Shown: positions 6,588-13,188 of the stretch, piece by piece | How the letters are laid out: every line of letters begins with the position of its first letter | Position numbering within the stretch: the stretch's first letter is position 1 | Assembly: GCA_023441905.1 (NCBI GenBank) | Contig: JAEZNC010000274.1 | Span: forward strand, 1-13,188 | Origin: Bacillota bacterium | GTDB taxonomy: Bacteria > Bacillota > Clostridia > Christensenellales > SZUA-584 | Length of the DNA stretch: 13,188 bases | Direction: 5' to 3' | Notes under the pieces: model-generated | What the model was told of the DNA's origin: nothing | The model's input: the letters and a program-made list of their open reading frames with translations, nothing else | Database searches by the model: none | Program-made: the position numbers and the translations under genes

Positions 6588-6648
6588 GCTGTTATCATAT
6601 TCGTTCTGCCCTTTCAAAGGTAACAGCGCACAAGGGCTTTGTCAAGGA

Positions 6649-7398
6649 TTATTCGGCTTTTATGTACTTATCAAGAACCTTTTGTACTTCGCCCGACTCG
6701 ATGAGCTCTCCGAGTGCAGTATCAATTTTTTTAAGCAGATCTGCGTTGTTTTTTGATACGCAGATGGCGTACTTCTCAGTGATATACTCGGTCTCAAGGA
6801 TTTTAAGGCCTTCGTTTTGTTCCACAAACACCTTGGCAGGTTCGTTGTCAATGACGACCGCGTCGATTTTGCCCTGGACCAGTGCCTGCACGGCATCGGC
6901 TCCCTTGTTGTAACGCTCGATTTTAGCCAGATCTTTATCGACAAGGTCCCATGTGATATAGAGGTCGCCCGTGGTGGAGAGCTGCACACCGATGGTCTTG
7001 CCTTCAAGGTCTTCCGCCGAGGCGATGTCGGAGCCGTCCGCAACGATGATAACCTGCTTGCCGGTTGCATACGACTGTGTAAAGCTGACCTTTTCCTCAC
7101 GCTCCTCAGTCACTGTCATGCCGGCCATGCCAATATCGATCTTGCCGCTTTGTACAGCGGGAATAATGGAATCGAATTCCATATCCTCAATCTCAAGCTT
7201 CATGCCCAGTTTATCGGCGATTAAGCCAGCCACATCTGCATCGATACCCACGATGTCTTCGCCTTCATAGTACTCATACGGCGGGAATTGTGCATTGGTG
7301 CCCATAGTGAGCGTGTTGTCCTGCGGCGCGCAAGCCGCAAATGCGAACATCATGCACAATACAAGAGCCAGAGAGGCGATTGTTTTCAACACTTTCAT
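6649..7398 (-). CDS. Amino acid ABC transporter substrate-binding lipoprotein
   Basis: This 249-residue receptor has a signal peptide ending in the lipobox FAAC (Cys23), so it is exported and lipid-anchored. The mature part has the two-lobe type of family 3 solute-binding proteins: FPPYEYYEGEDIVGIDADV near the start, DIGMAGMTVTEER with Arg100 as the likely ligand carboxylate contact, and VVIDNEPAKV with Asp184 as the likely amino-group contact. Glutamine or a basic amino acid are both possible ligands. GGGGGACC precedes the ATG. A near-consensus promoter stands upstream, and an attenuator separates it from the permease and ATPase genes that it serves. Confidence 0.92.
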   Translation of the reverse strand: MKVLKTIASLALVLCMMFAFAACAPQDNTLTMGTNAQFPPYEYYEGEDIVGIDADVAGLIADKLGMKLEIEDMEFDSIIPAVQSGKIDIGMAGMTVTEEREEKVSFTQSYATGKQVIIVADGSDIASAEDLEGKTIGVQLSTTGDLYITWDLVDKDLAKIERYNKGADAVQALVQGKIDAVVIDNEPAKVFVEQNEGLKILETEYITEKYAICVSKNNADLLKKIDTALGELIESGEVQKVLDKYIKAE

Positions 7399-7431
7399 TT
7401 TTTGGTCCCCCAGTTTTAAAAATTTATGAAT

Positions 7432-7460
7432 ATTATATTATATTTATAGAATAATATCAA
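7432..7460 (-). promoter_or_regulatory. Promoter of the binding protein/permease/ATPase operon
   Basis: On the minus strand, TTGATA (7460-7455) and a perfect TATAAT (7437-7432) are spaced by exactly 17 bp in very A/T-rich DNA. TATGAAT (7425-7431) and two ATTCA motifs (7466-7470 and 7477-7481) flank it. These resemble half-sites of arginine-repressor boxes, but no complete box is present. Confidence 0.78.
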
Positions 7461-7488
7461 CAGATATTCATTTTTTATTCAAAAATTT

Positions 7489-7527
7489 AAAGCCCCGCAC
7501 AAACAGAATCTCAATGCGATGGGCTTT
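7489..7527 (-). terminator. Probable terminator of the orphan binding protein gene
   Basis: AAAGCCC (7489-7495) pairs with GGGCTTT (7521-7527), and inside it CGCA (7496-7499) pairs with TGCG (7515-7518) with a two-base bulge and a 15-base loop. On the minus strand the stem is followed by TTTAAATTTTT. It begins about 40 bp past the stop of the gene at 7567 and so separates that gene from the ABC operon downstream. Confidence 0.6.
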
Positions 7528-7566
7528 AGCACAGCAAACTACGATGAAATTGGGATAAAATCACCC

Positions 7567-8361
7567 TTATTCGGCCTTGATATAGCTATTAATAATGCTT
7601 TGGATCTCGCCCGAAGCTTTGAGCTCGGCCAATGCCGAATTGATTTTTTTAAGCAGTGAGGTGTCATCTTTATTCACTGCTATTGCATATTTATCCAGCT
7701 TATATTCTTTATCAAGAATCACAAGGGCTTCACTCGTCTGCGACAGCACCTTGGCCGGGCCGTCGTCAATCACAACGGCATCCACGCTGCCCTGCAGCAG
7801 CGCCTGAACGGCCTCTGCGCCCGTGCCGAAGCTTTGCACCGCGGCTGAGCCAAACTCTTCGGTGCAGTATGTGCTGCCCGCAGTGTTTTGCTGAACGCCG
7901 ATTTTCTTTCCGGCCAGCCCGGCAGGCGCTGTGATGTCCGAATCCTTGTTGACAATAATCACCTGTTTGCCTGTGGCGTACGGCGACGTAAAATTGACGG
8001 CCGCAAGCCTTGTTTCATCGGCGGTGAGTGCCGCCATGCCGATATCGGCCTCCTTGTTCTGAACGGCGGTGACGATATCGTTAAAGGGGATTGTTTTGAT
8101 TTCGAGCTCAAGGCCGAGCTTGGCCGCAATTTTATAGGCAATATCAATATCGATGCCAGCGATGCCCTGATCGCCGTTGTATTCGTACGGCGGGAAAGTG
8201 GGATCGGTGGCCATCACAAGCTTTGGGGGCGCGGTTTCGGTCGCCGTGTCGTCTCCCGCCGCCATGTCCGTTTCCTCCGATATGATGGGCGTGCAGGCTG
8301 TGAGTGCAAGCAGCAGGCTGAGAGCAAGCGCCAGCCAAACAACCTTTTTTCGTGTTTTCAT
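7567..8361 (-). CDS. Second amino acid substrate-binding lipoprotein (orphan paralogue)
   Basis: This 264-residue family 3 binding protein carries lipobox LTAC (Cys23), then a Ser/Thr/Glu-rich linker (about 25-46) longer than in the neighbouring receptor. It aligns with that receptor over its whole length: FPPYEYNGDQGIAGIDIDI, DIGMAAL, SPYATGKQVIIV and the same YIKAE ending. Arg118 and Asp199 fall at the presumed ligand contacts. The neighbour's DNEPA is replaced by DDGPA, so ligand preference may differ. I chose the ATG at 8361 because GGGAG lies 7 bases before it; an in-frame ATG at 8388 has no such support. It has its own promoter and terminator and no membrane partner, so it probably feeds the adjacent permease. 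Confidence 0.9.
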   Translation of the reverse strand: MKTRKKVVWLALALSLLLALTACTPIISEETDMAAGDDTATETAPPKLVMATDPTFPPYEYNGDQGIAGIDIDIAYKIAAKLGLELEIKTIPFNDIVTAVQNKEADIGMAALTADETRLAAVNFTSPYATGKQVIIVNKDSDITAPAGLAGKKIGVQQNTAGSTYCTEEFGSAAVQSFGTGAEAVQALLQGSVDAVVIDDGPAKVLSQTSEALVILDKEYKLDKYAIAVNKDDTSLLKKINSALAELKASGEIQSIINSYIKAE

Positions 8362-8398
8362 AGACGTTCTCCCGGATGAAAAATTCAAACTTGTTTTG

Positions 8399-8407
8399 AT
8401 TATATCA
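8399..8407 (-). promoter_or_regulatory. Extended -10 promoter of the orphan binding protein gene
   Basis: On the minus strand, a perfect TATAAT (8404-8399) is preceded by TGA, an extended -10. The -35 region is poor (TTTTAT at 17 bp). A near-palindrome CACGAATTCATG (8406-8417), one mismatch pair, overlaps the spacer and could be an operator. Confidence 0.55.
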
Positions 8408-8497
8408 CGAATTCATGCAATATAAAAATGCCCGGGGTTATCGTATGAAGCGTGAACGCCGGTATGGTATACTTTTGATATTAACGTTAAAGGATTA

Positions 8498-9325
8498 TCA
8501 GAGGCCATAAAGTTGATCGTCGTCCTCGGTGCTTTCATCAAAGCTTTTTTGCAACCCTGCGCCGAGCGTCTCTTCGAGGTTCTCATCCGTCAGGTTTTCT
8601 ATGGCTTCATCGAGGCTTTTGTCCTCATCATCGGTCTCTTCAAGCTCCGGCATTTCAGGCGAATCAGCTTTTTTGCGCTTTGTGCTGAGCAGCCCGATGG
8701 AATACAGCACGGTGAACACCAAAAACAGCGCGAGCGCGGCCCATCCGACCAGCGCGAACGGCTCAATGCCGCTTCGGCCTGTGAGGGAGGCGCTGTTCAC
8801 GAGATAAACCGACATGCCGCCCGAGAGGATGTACCACGCGTTAACGCCGCCCGCGATGCATGTGAGCACCGCGACAACGACCGTCGCGGCGGGCTTTTTG
8901 CCGCGTTCGCGTAGCTTGCCTATCACATAAAGCGCGCACAGCACAGCGGCCGAGATATAAAAGGCCGATGCCGCAATATAATGGTAAGGCGCGACGTTGA
9001 GCGTAAAAATGCCATGAGCCATCGCGAGTACGCCCGTCAGTGCACCGAAAAAGCCGAGGACGGTTGACCACACGGTCTCTTTGCGAAACGCATCAAACAT
9101 CATCAGCGCGACGAAAACGAAGCCAAGCAGCACGAAGCAGAGATTGATAAGCATCGCAAACGAGGGCACGAAGTATCCGCCCGAAAACAGGCCAAGCTCG
9201 TTATAAAACGCGTTGAGCGGAGAAAAGCCGCCGGTATCGCAGACGACTGAAGCTATCAACGCGCCGGCCATCACAGCGGCGGCCAAAATACCGAGAACCC
9301 CAAAAAATCGGTTGATACGGTTCAT
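8498..9325 (-). CDS. DUF998-like six-helix membrane protein with acidic tail
   Basis: The 275-residue protein has about six predicted membrane helices (roughly 8-29, 54-77, 85-108, 115-136, 146-167, 189-211). The first loop FSPLNAFYNELG matches the 'YSPL...ISeLG' block of DUF998 proteins. The later HGIFTLNVAPYHYIAASAFYIS matches their second conserved block with paired histidines (H104, H115). After a KRKK stop-transfer patch, residues 221-275 form a very acidic tail rich in Glu, Asp and Leu, which ordinary DUF998 proteins of about 200 residues lack. The function is unknown. AAGGAGGG precedes the ATG. It is divergent from the MMPL operon and appears to be a single gene. Confidence 0.7.
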   Translation of the reverse strand: MNRINRFFGVLGILAAAVMAGALIASVVCDTGGFSPLNAFYNELGLFSGGYFVPSFAMLINLCFVLLGFVFVALMMFDAFRKETVWSTVLGFFGALTGVLAMAHGIFTLNVAPYHYIAASAFYISAAVLCALYVIGKLRERGKKPAATVVVAVLTCIAGGVNAWYILSGGMSVYLVNSASLTGRSGIEPFALVGWAALALFLVFTVLYSIGLLSTKRKKADSPEMPELEETDDEDKSLDEAIENLTDENLEETLGAGLQKSFDESTEDDDQLYGL

Positions 9326-9351
9326 GCGACCCTCCTTACAGTTTGTCCTTT

Positions 9352-9364
9352 GACGATATTCGTC
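9352..9364. promoter_or_regulatory. Small perfect inverted repeat upstream of the DUF998-like gene
   Basis: GACGA (9352-9356) and TCGTC (9360-9364) flank TAT, only about 27 bp from the DUF998-like start codon. The position suits an operator or a 5' leader hairpin, but the arms are short and chance cannot be excluded. Confidence 0.25.
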
Positions 9365-9562
9365 TGATTATGGGAGTATATTCAATATTCGTTGCAGCTA
9401 TACACCGTTCCTGCCCCGAAGTGAAAATTTTATCCAATACGGCGATAACCATGAAACAATGAAAACAGTGGATAATCATGGGATTTGACGGCCGCAGGTT
9501 ACTTCGGCGATATATTTGTGCGTTTATGAATATATTTGACGAGACAGTGTAAAACGTCGGCT

Positions 9563-9591
9563 TTGAGAGGAAGCGTGGAATTTGGTATAAT
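9563..9591 (+). promoter_or_regulatory. Promoter of the MMPL operon
   Basis: TTGAGA (9563-9568) and a perfect TATAAT (9586-9591) are spaced by exactly 17 bp, and TGG before the -10 gives an extended -10 as well. Transcription should start near 9598, about 25 bases before the ATG at 9623. This rules out the longer in-frame start at 9536. Confidence 0.8.
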
Positions 9592-9622
9592 TTATGGCAA
9601 CCAGATATCGGGTGGTAACATT

Positions 9623-11701
9623 ATGAATATACTCTTTACGTTTTTAGTCCGTCATAAGGTTTTGGTCATTATTTTCTTCATACTTTGCTGCGGGGTTTCG
9701 CTGTTTGGCATTCCGCTTGTAAAAACGAGCTTCGAAATGTCCGCATTTATGCCGGCAGGGGCGAATTCCGTTGCGGGCAGTGCCATAGAAAACAGAGAAT
9801 TCTCCTCCTCCGCGCAAGGGTACATTCTTATTGAGGGCAGAGAAAACTGGCAGGCAAAGCAATTAAAGCAGCGTATCGAAGCCGTTGACGGCGTTAAAGC
9901 CGTGGCGTGGATGGACGATATGCTCGACATCTACCAGCCGGAGGATTTCTTGTCCGGCGATGTGCTTGCGCAGTTTAAAAAGGGTGACGCCACGCTGCTC
10001 ATCGTCTCATTCGAGGGCGAGGATCAAAGTGATTTTTCCGAATCCGCCGTGAGTGAGATTTCCGCGATGATGGAAGACGGCGAGTATTTCGGCGGGCAGC
10101 CCGTTGTGCTCAACGAGCTCCGGCAAACGTTGCAGCGTGAGCAAGGCCTCTATCTCGCGATCGCGGGGGCTATACTGATCGGCATACTCGCAATCTCGCT
10201 GTCGTCATATATCGCGCCGCTGCTATGCATCGTCAATATCGGCATTGCGATTGTGCTCAATTACGGCACGAACTTTCTGCTGCGCGATCAGGTGTCGTTC
10301 CTGACCGTGGCGATTGCAGCGATACTGCAGCTCGCCATCTCCATGGACTTTTCGATATTCCTGATACATCGCTTCGAAGAAGATTTAAAAACGGCCAACG
10401 GCGACGTGAATGCGGCCATGGTTTCCTCCATGCGTACGACGCTGACTGCGATTTCTTCCAGCGCGCTGACCGATTGCGCCGGGTTTATCGCGCTGATGTT
10501 CATGCAGAATCAGATCGGTGCGGACATCGGCATTGTGCTTTGTAAAGGCGTGATTTTCAGCCTTGTGATCAGCTTAACGTTTCTGCCCTGCGCCATTCTT
10601 GCGACATACCCGCTCGGCAAACGCAAGCACCGCGTGCTGATGCCGTCTCTTGAAAAGCTTTCCAGACCGCTCATCAAATACCGCTTTGTACTGCTGGCCG
10701 TGGTGGCGTCTGCGTTAATACCGGGTATCATCGGCAGCGCGAATCAGCAATACTATTATACTTCAGATAAATTTATGCCGGAGAACACAAAACCCATTAT
10801 GGCGTCGAAAAAGATCAGCGACACATTCGGTATCACGGATACCGTGCATGTGCTGTACGCTAAAGCGCTGGCGGATAAGGAGCCGGAAGCGGTGCAAAAC
10901 ATCAAGACGCTGGCGAGCGTACGCGACGTATCGGCGTATTCGGACAGTGCGGCGGCGGTGGTACCGGATGCGTTTATTCCGGATGTGCTCAAAGACGCGT
11001 ATGTGGGCGAAACATACCGCCGGTTTACCGTGACGATGCAGCCTGGTATGGGTAACAAGACGCTGTTTGCCGCCATCGGCGATGTGCGTGCCGCCGCCAA
11101 AACGTACTTTGGTGAAGACAGCTATGTGACAGGCTCCTACGCAAGCGCGGCGGATATGGCTTCCACGGCGGATACCGACAACCTGATCGTGGATGTGATT
11201 TCAATGGTGTTCATCTTTATCATCATTATGATCGCTTTTCGCTCGCTGCTGATTCCCGTTTTTCTCGTGGCTGTCATCAAAGCCGCAATCTATATCAATG
11301 TGGGCTGGGATTTTTATTTCGGCAACGCCATGATATTTTTAACGCCCGTGCTCGTGAACTCGATACAGCTCGGCGCGACGGTGGATTACGCAATATTGTT
11401 TACGTCACGTTACATTGAATTCAGGCGCGTGACGGACGACCCGAAGACGGCGATCAGGCAGGCCATTGCGACGGCCACCAAGCCGATGCTGACCAGCGTA
11501 CTCACATTCTATTTTGCGACGCTCTCCATCACGACAATCAGCTCGATCAAGGCGACGAGAGAGATCGCATCGGTGGTGGGGCGCGGCGCGCTGTTAAGCT
11601 TTGTGGTCATCATGTTTGCGCTGCCCGCGCTGTTTATATTGTTCGACAAACCTCTTCGGGCCACAACGCTTTCTTTGCGGAAAAAGAAGAACAGGGGATG
11701 A
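9623..11701 (+). CDS. MMPL/RND-family membrane transporter
   Basis: The 692-residue protein has two matching halves typical of bacterial MMPL/RND proteins: a first helix (12-30), a large extracytoplasmic loop (about 31-175), and a helix bundle (about 177-330). The plan then repeats with a helix near 353-371, a loop of about 372-520, and a bundle of about 521-675. The proton-relay positions of the family appear as ISMDFSIFLIHRF (Asp242) in the fourth helix and GATVDYAILFTSRY (Asp588-Tyr589) in the equivalent helix of the second half. Likely cargo is a lipid or hydrophobic compound (family knowledge), not determined here. GGTGG lies 7 bases before the ATG. The next gene follows after 4 bases, so both are one operon. 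Confidence 0.88.
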   Translation: MNILFTFLVRHKVLVIIFFILCCGVSLFGIPLVKTSFEMSAFMPAGANSVAGSAIENREFSSSAQGYILIEGRENWQAKQLKQRIEAVDGVKAVAWMDDMLDIYQPEDFLSGDVLAQFKKGDATLLIVSFEGEDQSDFSESAVSEISAMMEDGEYFGGQPVVLNELRQTLQREQGLYLAIAGAILIGILAISLSSYIAPLLCIVNIGIAIVLNYGTNFLLRDQVSFLTVAIAAILQLAISMDFSIFLIHRFEEDLKTANGDVNAAMVSSMRTTLTAISSSALTDCAGFIALMFMQNQIGADIGIVLCKGVIFSLVISLTFLPCAILATYPLGKRKHRVLMPSLEKLSRPLIKYRFVLLAVVASALIPGIIGSANQQYYYTSDKFMPENTKPIMASKKISDTFGITDTVHVLYAKALADKEPEAVQNIKTLASVRDVSAYSDSAAAVVPDAFIPDVLKDAYVGETYRRFTVTMQPGMGNKTLFAAIGDVRAAAKTYFGEDSYVTGSYASAADMASTADTDNLIVDVISMVFIFIIIMIAFRSLLIPVFLVAVIKAAIYINVGWDFYFGNAMIFLTPVLVNSIQLGATVDYAILFTSRYIEFRRVTDDPKTAIRQAIATATKPMLTSVLTFYFATLSITTISSIKATREIASVVGRGALLSFVVIMFALPALFILFDKPLRATTLSLRKKKNRG

Positions 11702-11705
11702 TGAT

Positions 11706-13188
11706 ATGAAACGGTTAGCCCTTTCCACACATAAGGCACTGCGCGTGGGCGCGCTCGTCACGGCGGCCGCGGTGTTTGCCGCCGGTTTTTCGGGCTCGGG
11801 GCCGGCTCAGCTGGGTGCCGAAAATCCCAAGAGCGAAACGGTGTACGCCGTGCTTGCCAACGATGGCAGCTATTCGGGCGCGACCGTGGTCAACCGCTTT
11901 TTTACAGACGGAGAGATTGTTGATTACGGCACGTACACACAGGTGAAAAACCTCTCCGGCGCGGATACGCCAATTGTAGACGGCGACAAAATCACATGGC
12001 CCGGGAGGCTTGCGGGTGAGGATGGCTTCTATTATCAGGGCGACACACAAAAAGCTTTGCCCGTAAGCTTTGCTATCGCCTATTATCTGAACGGTGAAAA
12101 AATGCAGCCGGAGGATATTTCGGGGCGGACGGGCGAGCTGAAAATTGAAATGACCGTGAGTAATAACTCGGGCACGGGCGAAATCGATGACCTCACGGAC
12201 CGCGAGATCATGACACCGTTCGCGGTGCAGGTGTCTCTGTCTCTCGATAGCAGCATGTATACCGTGCGCAAGATTCCGGATACCGCTTCGGCGGTGCTCG
12301 CGGGTTCTGAATATACGGTGGCATATTCGGCATTCCCGCTGCCCGAAAGCACGTTTTCGTTCACACTGTTCGGCACAAATATGACGCTGGAACCGATCAG
12401 CATCATCATGCTGCCCAAAGCGCTGCCGGGGCTCGATACCTTCGGCGACGTGATCGACATTGACGGCCTGACGGACGGGGCAGACGATCTGCTCGCGGGT
12501 GCGAACGATATGCAGTCGGGCGCGGACGCGCTGCTAAGCGGCCTCAAGCGGATGAGGAGCGCCGCAAAGGAGATGCAAAGCGGCATGAATGGCCTTGCAT
12601 CCGGCGCGTCGTCGCTTGAGAACGGCATGGAATCGCTGAATGCCAACGTCAAAGCGCTAAGAAGCGCGGCGGACGATTTTTACGCGGGGATGTCGGCCTT
12701 TGCCGCGTCGTTCGCGGCTTTTGACACGGGCGCAGGTGAACTGCAAGCGTCGGTGACAGACATGACCAATAAAATAGCTGATTTGAAGGATCTCACAATG
12801 GGCGTGGATGCCGGCGTGGGCGGTCTCGGCACGGTCCTCGGCGGCCTCTCAGCCTCGAACAGCACATTGGCTTCAAATGCAGCCGCCTTGTCGGGGACAG
12901 ACCCCGCTGCCGTGCCGATTGCGGCGGGACTCAGCGCGCAGCAGGACGTGATCAACGCACTCGTGAACTCGGCTTCGGATTTGAAAGACAATTCGGCGCT
13001 GCTCAGTGCGGGTATGCAGCAGCTTTATACAGGTTTCTCGGGAGATTTCACCGGCAGTGTAAATCAGCTGCGCGGCGGCAGCGCAACGCTTTACGCCTCC
13101 TGTTTGCAGCTGCTGGACGGTGCTTATAAGCTGCAGGCAGCCTGCACGGCGCTCAGCGGCGGCGCGGCTCGGCTTGCGGGCGGCGCGG
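11706..13188 (+). CDS. Secreted xxxLxxG-heptad repeat protein, MMPL partner (partial, 3' cut)
   Basis: The frame is open for 494 codons to the window edge. Residues 10-29 form a signal or anchor helix. The domain that follows (about 42-240) has VVNRFF, VDYGTYTQVKNLS, FYYQG, LPVSFAIAYYLNGEKMQPEDISGRTGELKI and a hydrophobic IIMLPKALPGL. From about residue 254 Leu-x-x-Gly heptads begin (LTDGADDLLAGANDMQSGAD) and return at 458-494. This layout is that of YhgE/Pip-like extracellular coiled-coil proteins that often sit beside MMPL transporters in Firmicutes (recalled, not searched). The classical YhgE N-terminal tryptophan-aspartate-proline block is absent, so it is a related type. AGGGG lies just before the ATG. 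It may form a stalk or guide for the transporter (inference). C-terminal membrane segments would be beyond the window. Confidence 0.78.
   Translation, partial: MKRLALSTHKALRVGALVTAAAVFAAGFSGSGPAQLGAENPKSETVYAVLANDGSYSGATVVNRFFTDGEIVDYGTYTQVKNLSGADTPIVDGDKITWPGRLAGEDGFYYQGDTQKALPVSFAIAYYLNGEKMQPEDISGRTGELKIEMTVSNNSGTGEIDDLTDREIMTPFAVQVSLSLDSSMYTVRKIPDTASAVLAGSEYTVAYSAFPLPESTFSFTLFGTNMTLEPISIIMLPKALPGLDTFGDVIDIDGLTDGADDLLAGANDMQSGADALLSGLKRMRSAAKEMQSGMNGLASGASSLENGMESLNANVKALRSAADDFYAGMSAFAASFAAFDTGAGELQASVTDMTNKIADLKDLTMGVDAGVGGLGTVLGGLSASNSTLASNAAALSGTDPAAVPIAAGLSAQQDVINALVNSASDLKDNSALLSAGMQQLYTGFSGDFTGSVNQLRGGSATLYASCLQLLDGAYKLQAACTALSGGAARLAGGA

Larger units (their letters stand above)
9326..9622. 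other. Divergent intergenic region between DUF998-like and MMPL genes
   Basis: About 300 bp holding the MMPL promoter at its right end and, at its left, the ribosome site of the DUF998-like gene. A direct repeat ATATATTTG occurs at 9510-9518 and 9530-9538, exactly 20 bp apart. CCATGA (9449-9454) and TCATGG (9477-9482) form a 6-bp inverted repeat with a long spacer. No convincing leftward promoter and no gene was found. Confidence 0.45.

Noticed and set aside
9536..9622. Upstream extension of the MMPL protein by 29 codons
   Set aside because: The extension contains the promoter (TTGAGA/TATAAT at 9563-9591), has an unlikely peptide, and the ATG at 9623 has a proper ribosome site.
12083..12652. 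Leftward open frame of 189 codons opposite the heptad-repeat protein
   Set aside because: It arises from the G/C-rich, Ala/Gly/Ser-biased codons of the sense gene; the peptide is low in complexity with no start signal.
1..13188. tRNA, rRNA, riboswitch, CRISPR or transposase
   Set aside because: Reading the gaps on both strands by eye showed no cloverleaf, known riboswitch core, evenly spaced repeat array or transposase motif; the leaders of the main genes are too short for most riboswitches.

Overview
The window looks like a chromosomal segment of a Gram-positive anaerobe of the class Clostridia (Firmicutes/Bacillota). The basis is strong AGGAGG-type ribosome binding sites, several lipoprotein signal peptides, a YhbD-bactofilin pair of the Bacillus/Clostridia type, and an MMPL transporter followed by an xxxLxxG-heptad surface protein. 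This is inference from gene content, not a database match. Eleven coding regions are supported; the two at the window edges are cut. No tRNA, rRNA, CRISPR array, insertion sequence or prophage gene was seen.

Left part (1-1850): the last 33 codons of a DJ-1/PfpI-family protein run rightward. A gap follows that holds a perfect hairpin and a degenerate palindromic intergenic repeat (212-328). Next comes a leftward two-gene operon: a YhbD-family helix-turn-helix regulator and a bactofilin, joined by an ATGA overlap. Upstream of yhbD, two near-perfect inverted repeats built on the same TGTTAC half-site flank a consensus -35 box.

Middle (1895-5045): two leftward single genes. One is a predicted secreted lipoprotein glycoside hydrolase of family GH30, with a LacI-type AAACGTTT palindrome far upstream. 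The other is a PhzF-family isomerase-like enzyme with a clear promoter. The gaps on either side of the PhzF gene (about 450 and 370 bp) hold control signals but no convincing gene.

Transport block (5045-8410): a leftward polar amino acid ABC importer. In transcription order it is: an orphan lipoprotein binding protein with its own promoter and terminator; a second, paralogous binding protein with a near-consensus promoter; a perfect 12-bp hairpin terminator/attenuator; the permease; and the ATPase, which overlaps the permease. A terminator closes the block. Two receptors probably serve one membrane channel.

Right part (8498-13188): a leftward DUF998-like membrane protein with an acidic cytoplasmic tail stands divergent from a rightward operon. 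That operon encodes a 692-residue MMPL/RND-family transporter and, 4 bp later, a secreted heptad-repeat protein that runs off the window. Apart from the regulatory repeats, most of the gene content is typical core or light accessory material. I found no clear new defence or mobile system.
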